A program made the translations under genes and the position numbers. The notes beneath the pieces are model-generated. The model did not search any database. It was not told the DNA's origin and worked only from the letters and a program-made list of their open reading frames with translations. From positions 1 to 64,000 of the forward strand of contig RFVC01000005.1 of assembly GCA_009922595.1 (NCBI GenBank): a DNA stretch of 64,000 bases. Reading direction: 5' to 3'. Positions 37,619-46,516 of the stretch are shown in pieces (the first letter of the stretch is position 1; each line of letters begins with the position of its first letter). Source of the DNA: Gammaproteobacteria bacterium (GTDB taxonomy: Bacteria > Pseudomonadota > Gammaproteobacteria > Pseudomonadales > Pseudohongiellaceae).

Positions 37619-38203
37619 GTGAAACTCTTTATCGCTGGTTTGGCCACCGGAGCAATCCTAACTTTTTCTGGTATTGCCTACCTGGAAAGCACCTACCCAA
37701 ACATTAGAGGGGCTGACGGGAATATTTTTTTATTCGCCTCAAATCTATATAAGGCTAAAAGGACTGCTCCGGAACCTCGTGAAGACATGATAGACGCAGT
37801 TACAGCAAAAGTGCTCAGGGTCGTTGATGGTGATACTGTGGACATCGAAGTCAATGGAGAGCGCCAGAGAGTCAGATACATTGGCATCAACACCCCTGAA
37901 CGTAACGAGCCCTGCTACGAGCAGGCCACACAGGCCAACATAGACCTCGTATTAGGAAAGACGGTTCGGTTAGTAAAGGACAAGTCGGATACGGACAGGT
38001 ATGGCAGGCTCTTAAGGTACTTATTTGTCGACGATATCTTCGTTAATAAAGTCTTAGTAGAGCAGGGCCATGCAGAGGCGGTTTTATATAAGCCTGATGA
38101 TCAGTACTACAACCTATTAAGCGACCTGGAGGGGGTTGCCGCTGAGGCTGGGCTCGGCTGCCATATCTTTAACATTTTTGATGACGGAGACCCTAAAAGA
38201 TAA
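37619..38203 (+). CDS. Thermonuclease-family (SNase-like) protein, membrane-anchored or exported
   Basis: About 194 residues. An N-terminal hydrophobic segment (about 4-20) would anchor or export the protein. The SNase domain carries KVLRVVDGDTVDIEV (calcium ligand Asp), RYIGINTPE (catalytic Arg and Glu) and DRYGRLLRYLF (second Arg). Start chosen as GTG 37619, with AGAGAA six bases before it; the longer frame begins with TTG at 37598 in an AT-rich stretch. Alone on the plus strand within an AT-richer block; convergent with the phytase gene. Confidence 0.82.
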   Translation: MKLFIAGLATGAILTFSGIAYLESTYPNIRGADGNIFLFASNLYKAKRTAPEPREDMIDAVTAKVLRVVDGDTVDIEVNGERQRVRYIGINTPERNEPCYEQATQANIDLVLGKTVRLVKDKSDTDRYGRLLRYLFVDDIFVNKVLVEQGHAEAVLYKPDDQYYNLLSDLEGVAAEAGLGCHIFNIFDDGDPKR

Positions 38204-38278
38204 GTCTTATTGGTGACACGACTACCGGTCAGTATCTTGATTTATGATTCCTAAGATTTATTGTTATTTTTTCCGAAA

Positions 38279-39316
38279 TTATAAGTCTAGAACCTCCGCG
38301 ATAGCTTGCCAGGAGACAAGTTTAAAGTTCTGGTGCTCAGTGGGTAAATCATTGTACCCATCTTGAACGACCAACATTCCCATTGGAAAATCTGCACTAA
38401 GAGTTTCTGAAGTAACGGCAAGACCATCAGTTTCCTGAACGCCATCGAGGCTACCATCCTCTGTATCAGCAATTCTAAAAGAGCCCCTATAGCGATTACT
38501 GTCATTCAGATCATATACAGCGAAACTATTGTCCCCCTGGCTAGAAACTATAAGATAAAGCTCACCTGATGTTCCCTGGTACACATCCATACCCTCCACA
38601 TCTGCAGTTAGGTGGCCCTCTGAATTTGCCTCTAGCAAGGTCATTTCGTTAGCACGATTCCCATCAGCCGGCATCATCCAAACACCAAATTCCTCCTCAC
38701 CAAGGTAAAGAATCTGCGTTTCGTCATGGACTGAACAGCCTTCCGGGCCCGAGTTCATATGCCAAGAGGCAACCAGTTTAGGAGCCAGGGCAAATCCCGG
38801 ATTCAGGTGCCAGTGCTCATATTCGAATTCACGGCTATTTGCAAAAACATGCGCTCCACCTTCGTCATCCAACCCCATGCAAAGACCATATGGATCTACC
38901 ATACTCAGGGGTATGGCCATAATGTGATCGAGCCTGCCGCTGTCTTCAATGATAAAAATATCAAGGGTTATCTCTGTCCGATTTGTAGCCGCTGCTAAAG
39001 TGACGGTATTGTTGCCGATTTTCACACCCTGACGAAGATCCACGTTATTGAGGCGACCTCGCTCAATGAACTGGACCTCATTTCCTTCCAGATCATAAAC
39101 GCCCAGTCCCAACTGCTTGTTAGTTCCAAGGATCAGACTTTTACTCGGATCCTCTGGGTGAATCCAAATGGCCGGATCATCAGCCGCATCTTCAGAACTA
39201 GCCACAGGAGCTGTCTCTAATGCGGCATATACAGGTAATGCATCCGCTCTAATGTGATATGGATTTGCACAGGCACCCATAAGTAGAACAGCCGCTAAGA
39301 CTAAGACTACACGCAA
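38279..39316 (-). CDS. Beta-propeller phytase lipoprotein
   Basis: 345 residues. Releases phosphate from phytate (inositol hexakisphosphate) with calcium. Lipobox LLMGACAN at the N-terminus indicates a lipoprotein. DDPAIWIHPEDPSKSLILGTNK, GRLNNVDLRQG and GCSVHDETQILYLGEEEFGVW (quoted in parts) are diagnostic of beta-propeller phytases, including calcium and phosphate ligands. The start is TTG at 39316 with GGAGA nine bases before it. It follows a TonB-dependent receptor gene on the same strand, 123 bp away, an arrangement known for marine and Shewanella phytases. Confidence 0.87.
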   Translation of the reverse strand: MRVVLVLAAVLLMGACANPYHIRADALPVYAALETAPVASSEDAADDPAIWIHPEDPSKSLILGTNKQLGLGVYDLEGNEVQFIERGRLNNVDLRQGVKIGNNTVTLAAATNRTEITLDIFIIEDSGRLDHIMAIPLSMVDPYGLCMGLDDEGGAHVFANSREFEYEHWHLNPGFALAPKLVASWHMNSGPEGCSVHDETQILYLGEEEFGVWMMPADGNRANEMTLLEANSEGHLTADVEGMDVYQGTSGELYLIVSSQGDNSFAVYDLNDSNRYRGSFRIADTEDGSLDGVQETDGLAVTSETLSADFPMGMLVVQDGYNDLPTEHQNFKLVSWQAIAEVLDL

Positions 39317-39439
39317 AATGGATTCTCCAATTATTGATTGTTGCTAAGTCAAAACTGATGCCTATCCGGATACATTCAAAGGGGGTGATATATATCCGGA
39401 AGGCAGCGAGTTTGTTAAGGTTTACGCTTTATGATTAGA

Positions 39440-41980
39440 TTAGAACTGATATCTCATACCTAAGATGAAGGTAGAGCCGTACTCGTCATACTGAGATAAT
39501 CTGGCTCCGTTTCCAAAGTAGTAGTACTCAGGACGATCATTAAGGTTGAGCGCTGCTGCATTTAGTAGGAGGTTATCATTAACCTGGTACTTCACAGTAA
39601 GATCCACCTGCATGTGATCACTTGTATAGCGGTCATTAAGAGCATCGCCGCCGACTTCGTCCAGATAATCGTCCCTAAAGTTGGTCGCTAATCGAACATC
39701 CCACGAACCTTTATCGTATCCAAGCACTAGGTTTGCTGTGTTCTCTGCCTGCTTGAAGTAGGGTATGGTTCGATCACCAGAGGCCGCGTCTGCAGGCAAG
39801 TCTGTTTCACCATCAGCGTGTGTGTAGTTAAGAACGAACAATAAACCATTCTCCCAGGCTGTCTGAAATGAAAGCTCGTAACCAAGAATATTGCTGTCAT
39901 CAGCATTAACAAAAGTACTGGCCTCCTGCCAGAACTCCCCTCTTAGTGTTACATCCTGCCTTTCTACCTCGACAATTGAGTCCTGGATCTGCTTGTAAAA
40001 AAGCCCTGCACTCAAAAAGGTATCTTGATTCAAATAAAATTCGTAACTGACATCAAAATTCCACGCGGTGGTTGGGTCAAGCTCTGGGTTTCCACCCTCA
40101 ATTTCCTGATCTTCATTATTGATAATTGCGCCAGCACGTGACTGATTGAATCCAGGCCTGACCAACGATCGAAAAACTCCCACACGCGCAATTTGTGTGT
40201 CATTTACGTCGAACTTTACATTTAGAGATGGCGCCCAGAAATCATAATCGTTATTAAATCGGGCAACACCGGTGTAAAGTAGATCAGAGTTCCAGTTTTT
40301 TCCTGTGTAGGTCGCACTCGTATCCTCATAACGTAAACCATATACCCAGGTAGCGTTTCCTGAGATAGTGGTACCCATGAGGTAACCTGCCAAAACGTCT
40401 TCCTCGGTGAGCCAATCAGCAGGGATCGACTCCTCTTCCTCATCGCCACTAAACTCAAATAACGAACCAACTGAGGGGCAAAAAGTTCCGTCACTTAGCG
40501 CAGTAAATCCAGTGCCTCGTTTTTCGGCCATGGAGCGCACATGAGCCGTCGATGGAGCTGGACCGTGAACTGTTTCAAGATACTGGGGGATAGCCACTGT
40601 ATTAGCTGCAGTAAGGGGCAAATCATCTAGGGGCTCATAGCCACAGTAGTTAAAATTGTTCTCTTTTTCACGCTGGCGGTATTTTAAGCCATACTGCAAT
40701 TCAGTCTCAGCGCTCAGCTGCCAAGTCATATCAAATTTAGCACCAACATCCCGGTCAGTCGTCAAACCAATTTCATGTTCAAATGCTTTTAGTTTGAAGA
40801 TACCTGGATTCTTAAATTCCGAGGGGTATGTCAGAACTGGCTGATTAGGATTACTGTTGTTATAGACCAACGGTTGATCAAGTTCTTTACTTCGATAGAT
40901 AGTTGCAAACTTGTTGGTGTCATCCTGCTCAGCGCGTGAACCAAATGCCTCTATCTTGATGTTACTGCCGTTGTCTAGTGTCCATTCTGCACCAATCTGG
41001 CCAGCACTTATCTCCCTTCTCTCTGGGCGCCAGCGGGCCTCTGTATCAAAGCGACTAGTGGCATAAGAAAAGTTACTGCCGTTGATGACAGCATCATTGT
41101 CTTCCATGGAATCCCTGACTTCCCACTTGCCTCGGTACTCTGTATCTAGGTATTCGTTATGGAATACATGGGCATAAAAGAGATCGCCTTCGGTGTTCCT
41201 GTAATCCAGATTCAGAACGACGCCTTCCCTCTCACGCTCCATATCGTAGTAGCGCATTTCGTAGTCATCGTTAGGCGATACATCACCCCAACCGCCATTT
41301 TCATTATTATGCGCGATGATCCTGCGAGTCTGATCGCTAAGCACGAGCGCCACGCCAAGTTCTCCGTCATTCATTGCAAAGCGATCTGTATAGGTCGCAG
41401 ACACCATCGGATTACTAGAGTCTTTAGTCAGTTCGTTATGTGATGTCTGAGCCATCACCCTTACATTTCGATCGTCAAAAGAAAATGCTGAAATCGTTTC
41501 TAGGTCAATAGCGCCACCAATGGTGTCCGCATCAAGGTTGGGGGTCAGCGTCTTGTAGACGGTCATAGAGCTCAGAATATCGGTTGGTACACCGTCGAGC
41601 ATTATCCCGCGGCGATCTTCAGGCGATGTGGTGCTAACACCATTAATAGTCATGGCGTTTAGATCTGTATTCATACCTCTTACAGAGACGTATCTTCCTT
41701 CACCCTGATCATTTTCCACCATTATTCCTGAAATTCGACGCAGTGATTCCGACACATTTATATCTGAAAAATTACCTAAGGCATCAGAGTCCACCACACC
41801 GACAACCTTGTCAGAATTTCTCTGCCTATCAATGGCATTCTGAAGTGCTGCACGTGTACCGACAACTTCGATTTCTTCTAAAATTTCCTGCGCAAAAACA
41901 GTGGCGGATGCAGAGCAAGCCAAGCCTACACTCACAGATAGACAGGCCTTTTTAAAGGAGTCACATTTGACTAGTTTCAT
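39440..41980 (-). CDS. TonB-dependent receptor, probably phytate/inositol-phosphate linked
   Basis: 846 residues. Signal peptide (cut after VFAQ, about residue 30), then a TonB-box-like EEIEVVGTRA. The plug domain contains SDINVSESLRRISGI, GRYVSVRGMN and a LETISAF-like exit. A 22-strand barrel ends in FILGMRYQF. The type resembles TIGR01782-like receptors. With the phytase downstream it probably imports inositol phosphates or a phytate-metal complex (inference). The DNA is visibly AT-richer than the housekeeping genes, with many A/T-ending codons. Transcribed after arsC and acr3 on the same strand, 165 bp away. Confidence 0.88.
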   Translation of the reverse strand: MKLVKCDSFKKACLSVSVGLACSASATVFAQEILEEIEVVGTRAALQNAIDRQRNSDKVVGVVDSDALGNFSDINVSESLRRISGIMVENDQGEGRYVSVRGMNTDLNAMTINGVSTTSPEDRRGIMLDGVPTDILSSMTVYKTLTPNLDADTIGGAIDLETISAFSFDDRNVRVMAQTSHNELTKDSSNPMVSATYTDRFAMNDGELGVALVLSDQTRRIIAHNNENGGWGDVSPNDDYEMRYYDMEREREGVVLNLDYRNTEGDLFYAHVFHNEYLDTEYRGKWEVRDSMEDNDAVINGSNFSYATSRFDTEARWRPERREISAGQIGAEWTLDNGSNIKIEAFGSRAEQDDTNKFATIYRSKELDQPLVYNNSNPNQPVLTYPSEFKNPGIFKLKAFEHEIGLTTDRDVGAKFDMTWQLSAETELQYGLKYRQREKENNFNYCGYEPLDDLPLTAANTVAIPQYLETVHGPAPSTAHVRSMAEKRGTGFTALSDGTFCPSVGSLFEFSGDEEEESIPADWLTEEDVLAGYLMGTTISGNATWVYGLRYEDTSATYTGKNWNSDLLYTGVARFNNDYDFWAPSLNVKFDVNDTQIARVGVFRSLVRPGFNQSRAGAIINNEDQEIEGGNPELDPTTAWNFDVSYEFYLNQDTFLSAGLFYKQIQDSIVEVERQDVTLRGEFWQEASTFVNADDSNILGYELSFQTAWENGLLFVLNYTHADGETDLPADAASGDRTIPYFKQAENTANLVLGYDKGSWDVRLATNFRDDYLDEVGGDALNDRYTSDHMQVDLTVKYQVNDNLLLNAAALNLNDRPEYYYFGNGARLSQYDEYGSTFILGMRYQF

Positions 41981-42145
41981 AGATTATTTCCCAGATTTAT
42001 TTAGCTACTAAGTAAGAAGTGCAAAAAAAGCAGGCGGGTAATTTAAGGGAAACCTATTAATTTAAGATAAAAGCAATTTGGGGAAAGAGTTAAGGTAAGG
42101 TAAATATAATTAATATTTATGTAGAAAATTTTATTAAGAAGGCTT

Positions 42146-43204
42146 CTATGAGGCGTATTTCTTATTACCCTCCGATGCCTCGTATCGTGCCTTGATGGCT
42201 GGCCGTAACCTGTTGGCTATCGCCACTAGTGAGAGCATAACCGGCACTTCTACTAGAACCCCGACTACGGTGGCCAAAGAGGCTCCTGACTCAAGTCCGA
42301 ATAGCGAGATGGCAACGGCAACCGCCAACTCGAAAAAATTCGAGGTGGCAATTAAGCAAGCTGGCGCAGTAACCCGATGTGACAATTTCAGCCACCAAGC
42401 CAGTAGCAACGTGATAAAAAAAATCCCATATGTTTGCAGAAGTAGTGGAGTGGCAATCAGGATAATGACAAAAGGGTCATCAAGAATGGTGTTGGCCTGA
42501 AAACCAAATAGCAGTACCACTGTACCTAGCAGCCCCAAAATTGACAGGGGCTTCATGATCTCAAGGAAACGCTGCAGCTTATTATGATCATTTTTTTGAT
42601 CCAGCAATCGGCGCGTTATCACACCTGCGACCAGTGGCAGCAGGACATATAACACTACTGAAATAAGAAGTGTTTCCCAGGGTACTTCGATATCTGCAAC
42701 CCCCAGCAGAAACGCAGAAATCGGAGCAAAAGCAAAAATCATGATGATATCGTTTACTGACACCTGCACCAGCGTGTAATTCGGATCTCCTTTAGTCAGC
42801 TGACTCCAGACAAACACCATAGCTGTGCACGGGGCCACACCAAGAAGAATCATACCGGCGATATATTCTCCTGCTACTTGTGGATCAACCATTTCGGCAA
42901 ATACCACCTTAAAGAAAAGCCAGCCCAAGATGGCCATGGAAAAGGGCTTCAACAACCAGTTGATAAAACAGGTAAGCAGGATGCCCTGGGGCATCTCTCT
43001 TACAGACTTGAGCGAGGAAAAATCCACCTGAGTCATCATTGGATAGATCATGACCCAGATAAGCACCGCAACGACTAAGTTGACGTGAGCAATTTCGATC
43101 GAAGAAACCTCGGCGAAAAAACTGCTGAAGTTTTTACCCAGAAGCACGCCGGCCATAATCGCGATAAAAACCCAGACCGAAAGAAATCTTTCAAATAATC
43201 CCAT
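42146..43204 (-). CDS. acr3: Arsenite efflux transporter, Acr3 family
   Basis: 352 residues, about ten membrane helices. [13 protein letters not shown] carries the conserved arsenite-binding Cys of Acr3 (bile/arsenite/riboflavin transporter superfamily). [15 protein letters not shown] and [16 protein letters not shown] are further Acr3 motifs. It pumps As(III) out of the cytoplasm. It begins seven bases after the arsC stop, so they form an operon. No arsR regulator is visible in the window. Confidence 0.92.
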   Translation of the reverse strand: MGLFERFLSVWVFIAIMAGVLLGKNFSSFFAEVSSIEIAHVNLVVAVLIWVMIYPMMTQVDFSSLKSVREMPQGILLTCFINWLLKPFSMAILGWLFFKVVFAEMVDPQVAGEYIAGMILLGVAPCTAMVFVWSQLTKGDPNYTLVQVSVNDIIMIFAFAPISAFLLGVADIEVPWETLLISVVLYVLLPLVAGVITRRLLDQKNDHNKLQRFLEIMKPLSILGLLGTVVLLFGFQANTILDDPFVIILIATPLLLQTYGIFFITLLLAWWLKLSHRVTAPACLIATSNFFELAVAVAISLFGLESGASLATVVGVLVEVPVMLSLVAIANRLRPAIKARYEASEGNKKYAS

Positions 43205-43210
43205 CTATAA

Positions 43211-43690
43211 TTATTCCGTTTTTACTTCTTGCCAACTTTTAAGATATTCCCTGACACAATCGTTACCAGGATCACTTTCTAATAATTCTGCTAGGCCCAA
43301 GAGTCGCTGCGACAGCGTATTCATGGTGATATCGAATGCGGCAAGTTTCTTATCTATATCACCCTCAATTGTGCTGGGATCAGCAAGTCCCCAGTGTATT
43401 TTCAATGCATCACCCAGCCATAGCGGGCACGCTTCCCCGGCAGCATTGTCACAAACTGTTATAACCACCTCTGGCATAAATTCTTCAAGGTCATACCAGG
43501 ACTTACTGTGCAAACCGTCCACAGAAATACCCCTGCTTTTTAGTGCCAGCATCGTAAGCGGATGCACTTCTTTAGAAGCATTACTGCCTGCACTTGCGGC
43601 AGAGATGTAGCCGCGGCCGAAATGATTGGCCAGCGCCTCTGCAAGTATGCTTCTGCACCGATTATGTGTGCAGACAAAAAGTATTTTCAC
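43211..43690 (-). CDS. arsC: Arsenate reductase, low-molecular-weight phosphatase type
   Basis: 159 residues. Reduces arsenate to arsenite using thioredoxin. CTHNRCR (C7 to R13) is the CX5R phosphatase loop, and C80 and C88 in VCDNAAGEACP form the redox relay of the thioredoxin-coupled ArsC class. Start is GTG at 43690. It is the first gene of a minus-strand set arsC-acr3-TonB receptor-phytase. The C-terminal extension of about 25 residues beyond the usual 130-140 is unremarkable helix. Confidence 0.92.
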   Translation of the reverse strand: MKILFVCTHNRCRSILAEALANHFGRGYISAASAGSNASKEVHPLTMLALKSRGISVDGLHSKSWYDLEEFMPEVVITVCDNAAGEACPLWLGDALKIHWGLADPSTIEGDIDKKLAAFDITMNTLSQRLLGLAELLESDPGNDCVREYLKSWQEVKTE

Positions 43691-43891
43691 TAATAAACAA
43701 CTATCGAAAAGTAATTCACTAAAATTGTGCGATATGGTATTGCGTAAATGTTAAATACTTTTAAAGAGAATACCTGTTATCGCTGTGCACGAATTAAGCG
43801 ATGGGAAGGGGCTTCACAGCGTAATAATGTTACTGTAAATGCTCTCATCTAAAGGCAGTGACGCCAACGAACCGCAAGGCATAAGGTGTTA

Positions 43892-44551
43892 CTAGCGCCA
43901 GCGCGCAACTGCAACAGCGTTTCTTGAACCGAAGCCAACCAACCAGCACCAAGCGCGCAGTAATGGGCCCGGAGACCGGAGTAGGAAACCTTTAGCTTCA
44001 TCGCGATGCTGGACCTCATCCTGTCGACACCCCTCTATTACTTTAGCCAGCTCCTTGTGCTCTAACTCGTTCAGGAGACGATCGACCTGCTGCTGATAGT
44101 GTTTGTCGACGAAAGTCTCCACGGAATGAATTGTGGCGTAAATCACATTGGCTCCGAACAGCGCAGGTATAGCGCCAGTGAAAAAACCGGCCAGTCGCCA
44201 CAGAGGTATGAAAATGCTCTGATCTTCTAAGCCGATTAGAGTTTCCATTAGCTCAAGATGTTTTACTTCGGTCTTTAGATGTTGGGTGGCGAACTGCCTC
44301 ACCCGGGTATCCCGGGTTACTCGCAGAATTCCTTTGTAAATATACACGGCTCCCATTTCGCCGGCATGATCTGACCGCAACTCCGCAATCAGCCAGGACG
44401 GAAGCTTTCTGGAATGCAGAAGGGAAGTATTTTCTGTATCAGCCACCCAGATCACTACGTGCACTGAATAAAAAAAGACCAGATTGATCCATTCTATATA
44501 GGCTGCCGAACTGATGCTGACATCAATTTCAATATTCAGCCAGGAAAACAC
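43892..44551 (-). CDS. coq7: Demethoxyubiquinone hydroxylase (COQ7 family)
   Basis: Di-iron monooxygenase that hydroxylates demethoxyubiquinone in ubiquinone synthesis. LRSDHAGEMGAVYIYKGIL contains the first iron ligand Glu. HLKTEVKHLELM, VETFVDKHY and RQDEVQHRDEA give the remaining Glu/His ligands. The conserved domain begins near residue 50, and the frame opens with GTG at 44551; another GTG at 44446, just before the domain, is an equally plausible start. The N-terminal 35 residues from 44551 look unlike the family, so the shorter form may be real. Confidence 0.87.
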   Translation of the reverse strand: MFSWLNIEIDVSISSAAYIEWINLVFFYSVHVVIWVADTENTSLLHSRKLPSWLIAELRSDHAGEMGAVYIYKGILRVTRDTRVRQFATQHLKTEVKHLELMETLIGLEDQSIFIPLWRLAGFFTGAIPALFGANVIYATIHSVETFVDKHYQQQVDRLLNELEHKELAKVIEGCRQDEVQHRDEAKGFLLRSPGPLLRAWCWLVGFGSRNAVAVARWR

Positions 44552-44571
44552 TTTACTAGATCACCCTGAAC

Positions 44572-44625
44572 CTACGTCATGCCGATCATATTGCCCTCAG
44601 CGTCGCTGAGAACATCGATTCGCTG
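44572..44625 (-). pseudogene. Possible C-terminal remnant of a VOC/glyoxalase-like gene
   Basis: The minus strand reads QRIDVLSDAEGNMIGMT and a stop, bounded upstream by TAG. This resembles the C-terminal 'v.DPEGN.IgL' strand of VOC-family proteins. It has no start codon. Very short, so chance resemblance is possible. The rest of 44552-44713 shows no gene. Confidence 0.3.
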
Positions 44626-44713
44626 CTATATAATCTAACGGCAAAGATTCCTAGACCCTTTATAGGGGGAATGCGGCGCATTAACCAAAAACCCCGGCTT
44701 CCTGATAACAGGA

Positions 44714-46072
44714 TCAATTTACCGGCAGCAAGGAATCTTGGGATTCATCGAAATAAAGCCTTCCATTTGGTACGGCGCTGCGCTGAACCCTATCTTTAGT
44801 CAGATCAAAGAGATCCCCATTGCAACCTGTAAGCTGAACCGGCACCCCGGCCTCCCCGGCAATTTCGGCATTTCGTGCCATATGCCTCCTCTCACCGTGA
44901 ATCGGGATCGCTACTCGAGGTTTAACCCATTTATACATCTTAAGCAGTTCATCGTGATGCGGGTGACCCGAGGCATGGAGGGGAATCGAATTATTATCAG
45001 CCTGTGTTACCTTTATACCGCGATTTTTAAAAGCGCTCACCAGAGCATCGACTTCGGTCTCGTTACCTGGAATGGTTTTGGCACTGAAAATCACGTGATC
45101 GCCAGCCGCAAGACTCATATCCGGATGGCTGTCGGCGGCGAGCCGGTAGAGAGCGGCACCGACTTCCCCCTGGCTGCCGGTGGCCAGAACCAGAGTTTCC
45201 TCGGGTAAAAGGTATCCGAGATGAGACGACATCACTGGGTTAAAATTTTTCTGCAGATAGCCAGCCGCACGCGCGCATCCAATAATACGTTCAAGCGATC
45301 GCCCTAGAACACCCAGATAGCGATTTGATACGCAAGCGACATTACCAAGGGTCTGCAAGCGGGCAATATTACTGGCAAAGCAGCCAACCACTACACGTCC
45401 CTCGCTGGCACTGATTACCTCTAGAAGGCCTTCGAATAGTGCAGATTCCGAAACCGAGTGACCGGCTTTGGTTGCGTTGGTCGAATCACAGACTATGGCA
45501 TCGACTCCCTGGTGGGACAGCTCCTGAAAGCATTTAGGCAAAAGTGGCTGGCCTACAATCGGGGCGTAGTCCAGTTTCCAGTCTGCGGTATGCAACACCT
45601 TTCCTGCTCGTGTGCTGATGAGTAACGCATTAGTTTCAGGCGTCGAGTGTGTTATGGGTATCCATTCAATACAGAAAGGGCCAAGATCAAGCTTTTCTCC
45701 GGGCGTAACTATCATCACCGGGGCCTCGATTCGATACTGTTTAAACTTTTTTAGGATGACATTGCGAGTGAATTGGGTTGTATAAATAGGGCAACGAAAT
45801 TTTTCCCACAAATACGGTAGAGCTCCAATATGATCTTCATGGGCATGGGTGGCGATGATGCCAGACAGTGATTTATAACGGCTAGCGATAAATGCCGGGT
45901 CAGCCATTTCAACCCGATTCCTCCTGCCCGGGCTCTGCTCATGCTTCTCGAAGGTTACCCCACAATCGACCATTAACCACTGGCCTGCATGTCCGTAGAG
46001 GTTCATGTTCATACCAATCTCACCGCAGCCACCAAGCGGTACAAACCACATGTCTTTATGAGAGGGGACCAT
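44714..46072 (-). CDS. RNase J-like metallo-beta-lactamase nuclease
   Basis: About 452 residues. Beta-CASP/MBL fold: THAHEDHIGALPYLW is the HxHxDH zinc motif, VPLGGCGEIGMNMN the RNase J N-terminal signature, and IPIHGERRHMARN motif C-like region. Shorter than Bacillus RNase J1 (about 555), lacking most of the C-terminal domain. ATG 46072 is preferred; an upstream in-frame TTG adds seven residues. RNase J-type enzymes are uncommon in gammaproteobacteria, which mostly rely on RNase E; this could be an RNA 5' exonuclease or a DNA-directed relative. RNase R lies nearby on the other strand. Confidence 0.82.
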   Translation of the reverse strand: MVPSHKDMWFVPLGGCGEIGMNMNLYGHAGQWLMVDCGVTFEKHEQSPGRRNRVEMADPAFIASRYKSLSGIIATHAHEDHIGALPYLWEKFRCPIYTTQFTRNVILKKFKQYRIEAPVMIVTPGEKLDLGPFCIEWIPITHSTPETNALLISTRAGKVLHTADWKLDYAPIVGQPLLPKCFQELSHQGVDAIVCDSTNATKAGHSVSESALFEGLLEVISASEGRVVVGCFASNIARLQTLGNVACVSNRYLGVLGRSLERIIGCARAAGYLQKNFNPVMSSHLGYLLPEETLVLATGSQGEVGAALYRLAADSHPDMSLAAGDHVIFSAKTIPGNETEVDALVSAFKNRGIKVTQADNNSIPLHASGHPHHDELLKMYKWVKPRVAIPIHGERRHMARNAEIAGEAGVPVQLTGCNGDLFDLTKDRVQRSAVPNGRLYFDESQDSLLPVN

Positions 46073-46173
46073 AAATTTCTGACAGAGAAACAATAATTGA
46101 AATGGGAAGTTTAGAAATATTTCAGCTGAAAAAGCCTATAAATACAGGTGTTTTTAGAAAGGAAAAGGTTACA

Positions 46174-46260
46174 TGGTGCCCAGGGGGAGACTTGAACTCC
46201 CACGACCTTACGGCCACTAGCACCTGAAGCTAGCGCGTCTACCAATTCCGCCACCTGGGC
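46174..46260 (-). tRNA. tRNA-Leu (anticodon CAG), with encoded CCA
   Basis: The minus strand reads GCCCAGG at the 5' end and pairs with CCTGGGC before ACCA at 46174-46177. The anticodon stem CTAGC/GCTAG holds loop TTCAGGT, giving anticodon CAG (reads CUG). A long variable arm (class II) and the T-loop GTTCAAGTC are present. The CCA end is encoded. Confidence 0.96.
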
Positions 46261-46294
46261 AAGGAGGGAAAGTGCCTTGCGACACGAGGGGCGC

Positions 46295-46323
46295 ACTGTA
46301 CCCATCAAGCCCGCCCCTGTCAA
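46295..46323 (-). promoter_or_regulatory. Strong sigma-70 promoter for tRNA-Leu
   Basis: On the minus strand: perfect TTGACA (46323-46318), a 17-base spacer, TACAGT (46300-46295), then a GC-only discriminator (46294-46288). This is the pattern of stable-RNA promoters under stringent control. Transcription would begin about 28 bases before the tRNA. Confidence 0.75.
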
Positions 46324-46335
46324 TAATAACGGAAA

Positions 46336-46443
46336 CTAGTACCAGTCGCCGTTTTTGACCTTGATTCCATTGTCCCTCGGGGAGGTAGACGGGGCCAGAT
46401 CACTGCCCCCATCGTGGTAGGGATAGACGATGCCCAGCCTGAT
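46336..46443 (-). pseudogene. Startless 35-codon reading frame, possible gene remnant
   Basis: Minus-strand frame RLGIVYPYHDGGSDLAPST then PRDNGIKVKNGDWY and TAG, closed upstream by TAA. Composition looks protein-like, but there is no start codon and I recognise no family. It lies between rnr and the tRNA-Leu promoter. It may be a decayed C-terminus or chance. Confidence 0.22.
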
Positions 46444-46516
46444 TTAGCGTCAATGAGGTGTGTCAATAACCCGTGTATACTGCCCTTCTACGCTTTTACA
46501 TTCCTCCAGGTAGTGC

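Noticed and set aside
43833-43849. CTGTAAATGCTCTCATC as a Pho box upstream of arsC
   Set aside because: The two half sites resemble CTGTCAT but are nine rather than eleven bases apart, and the strand does not favour arsC.
46111-46323. 70-residue minus-strand frame covering tRNA-Leu
   Set aside because: It is a translation through the tRNA gene; the AQVAELVDALASGAS pattern is the known artefact of tRNA-Leu.
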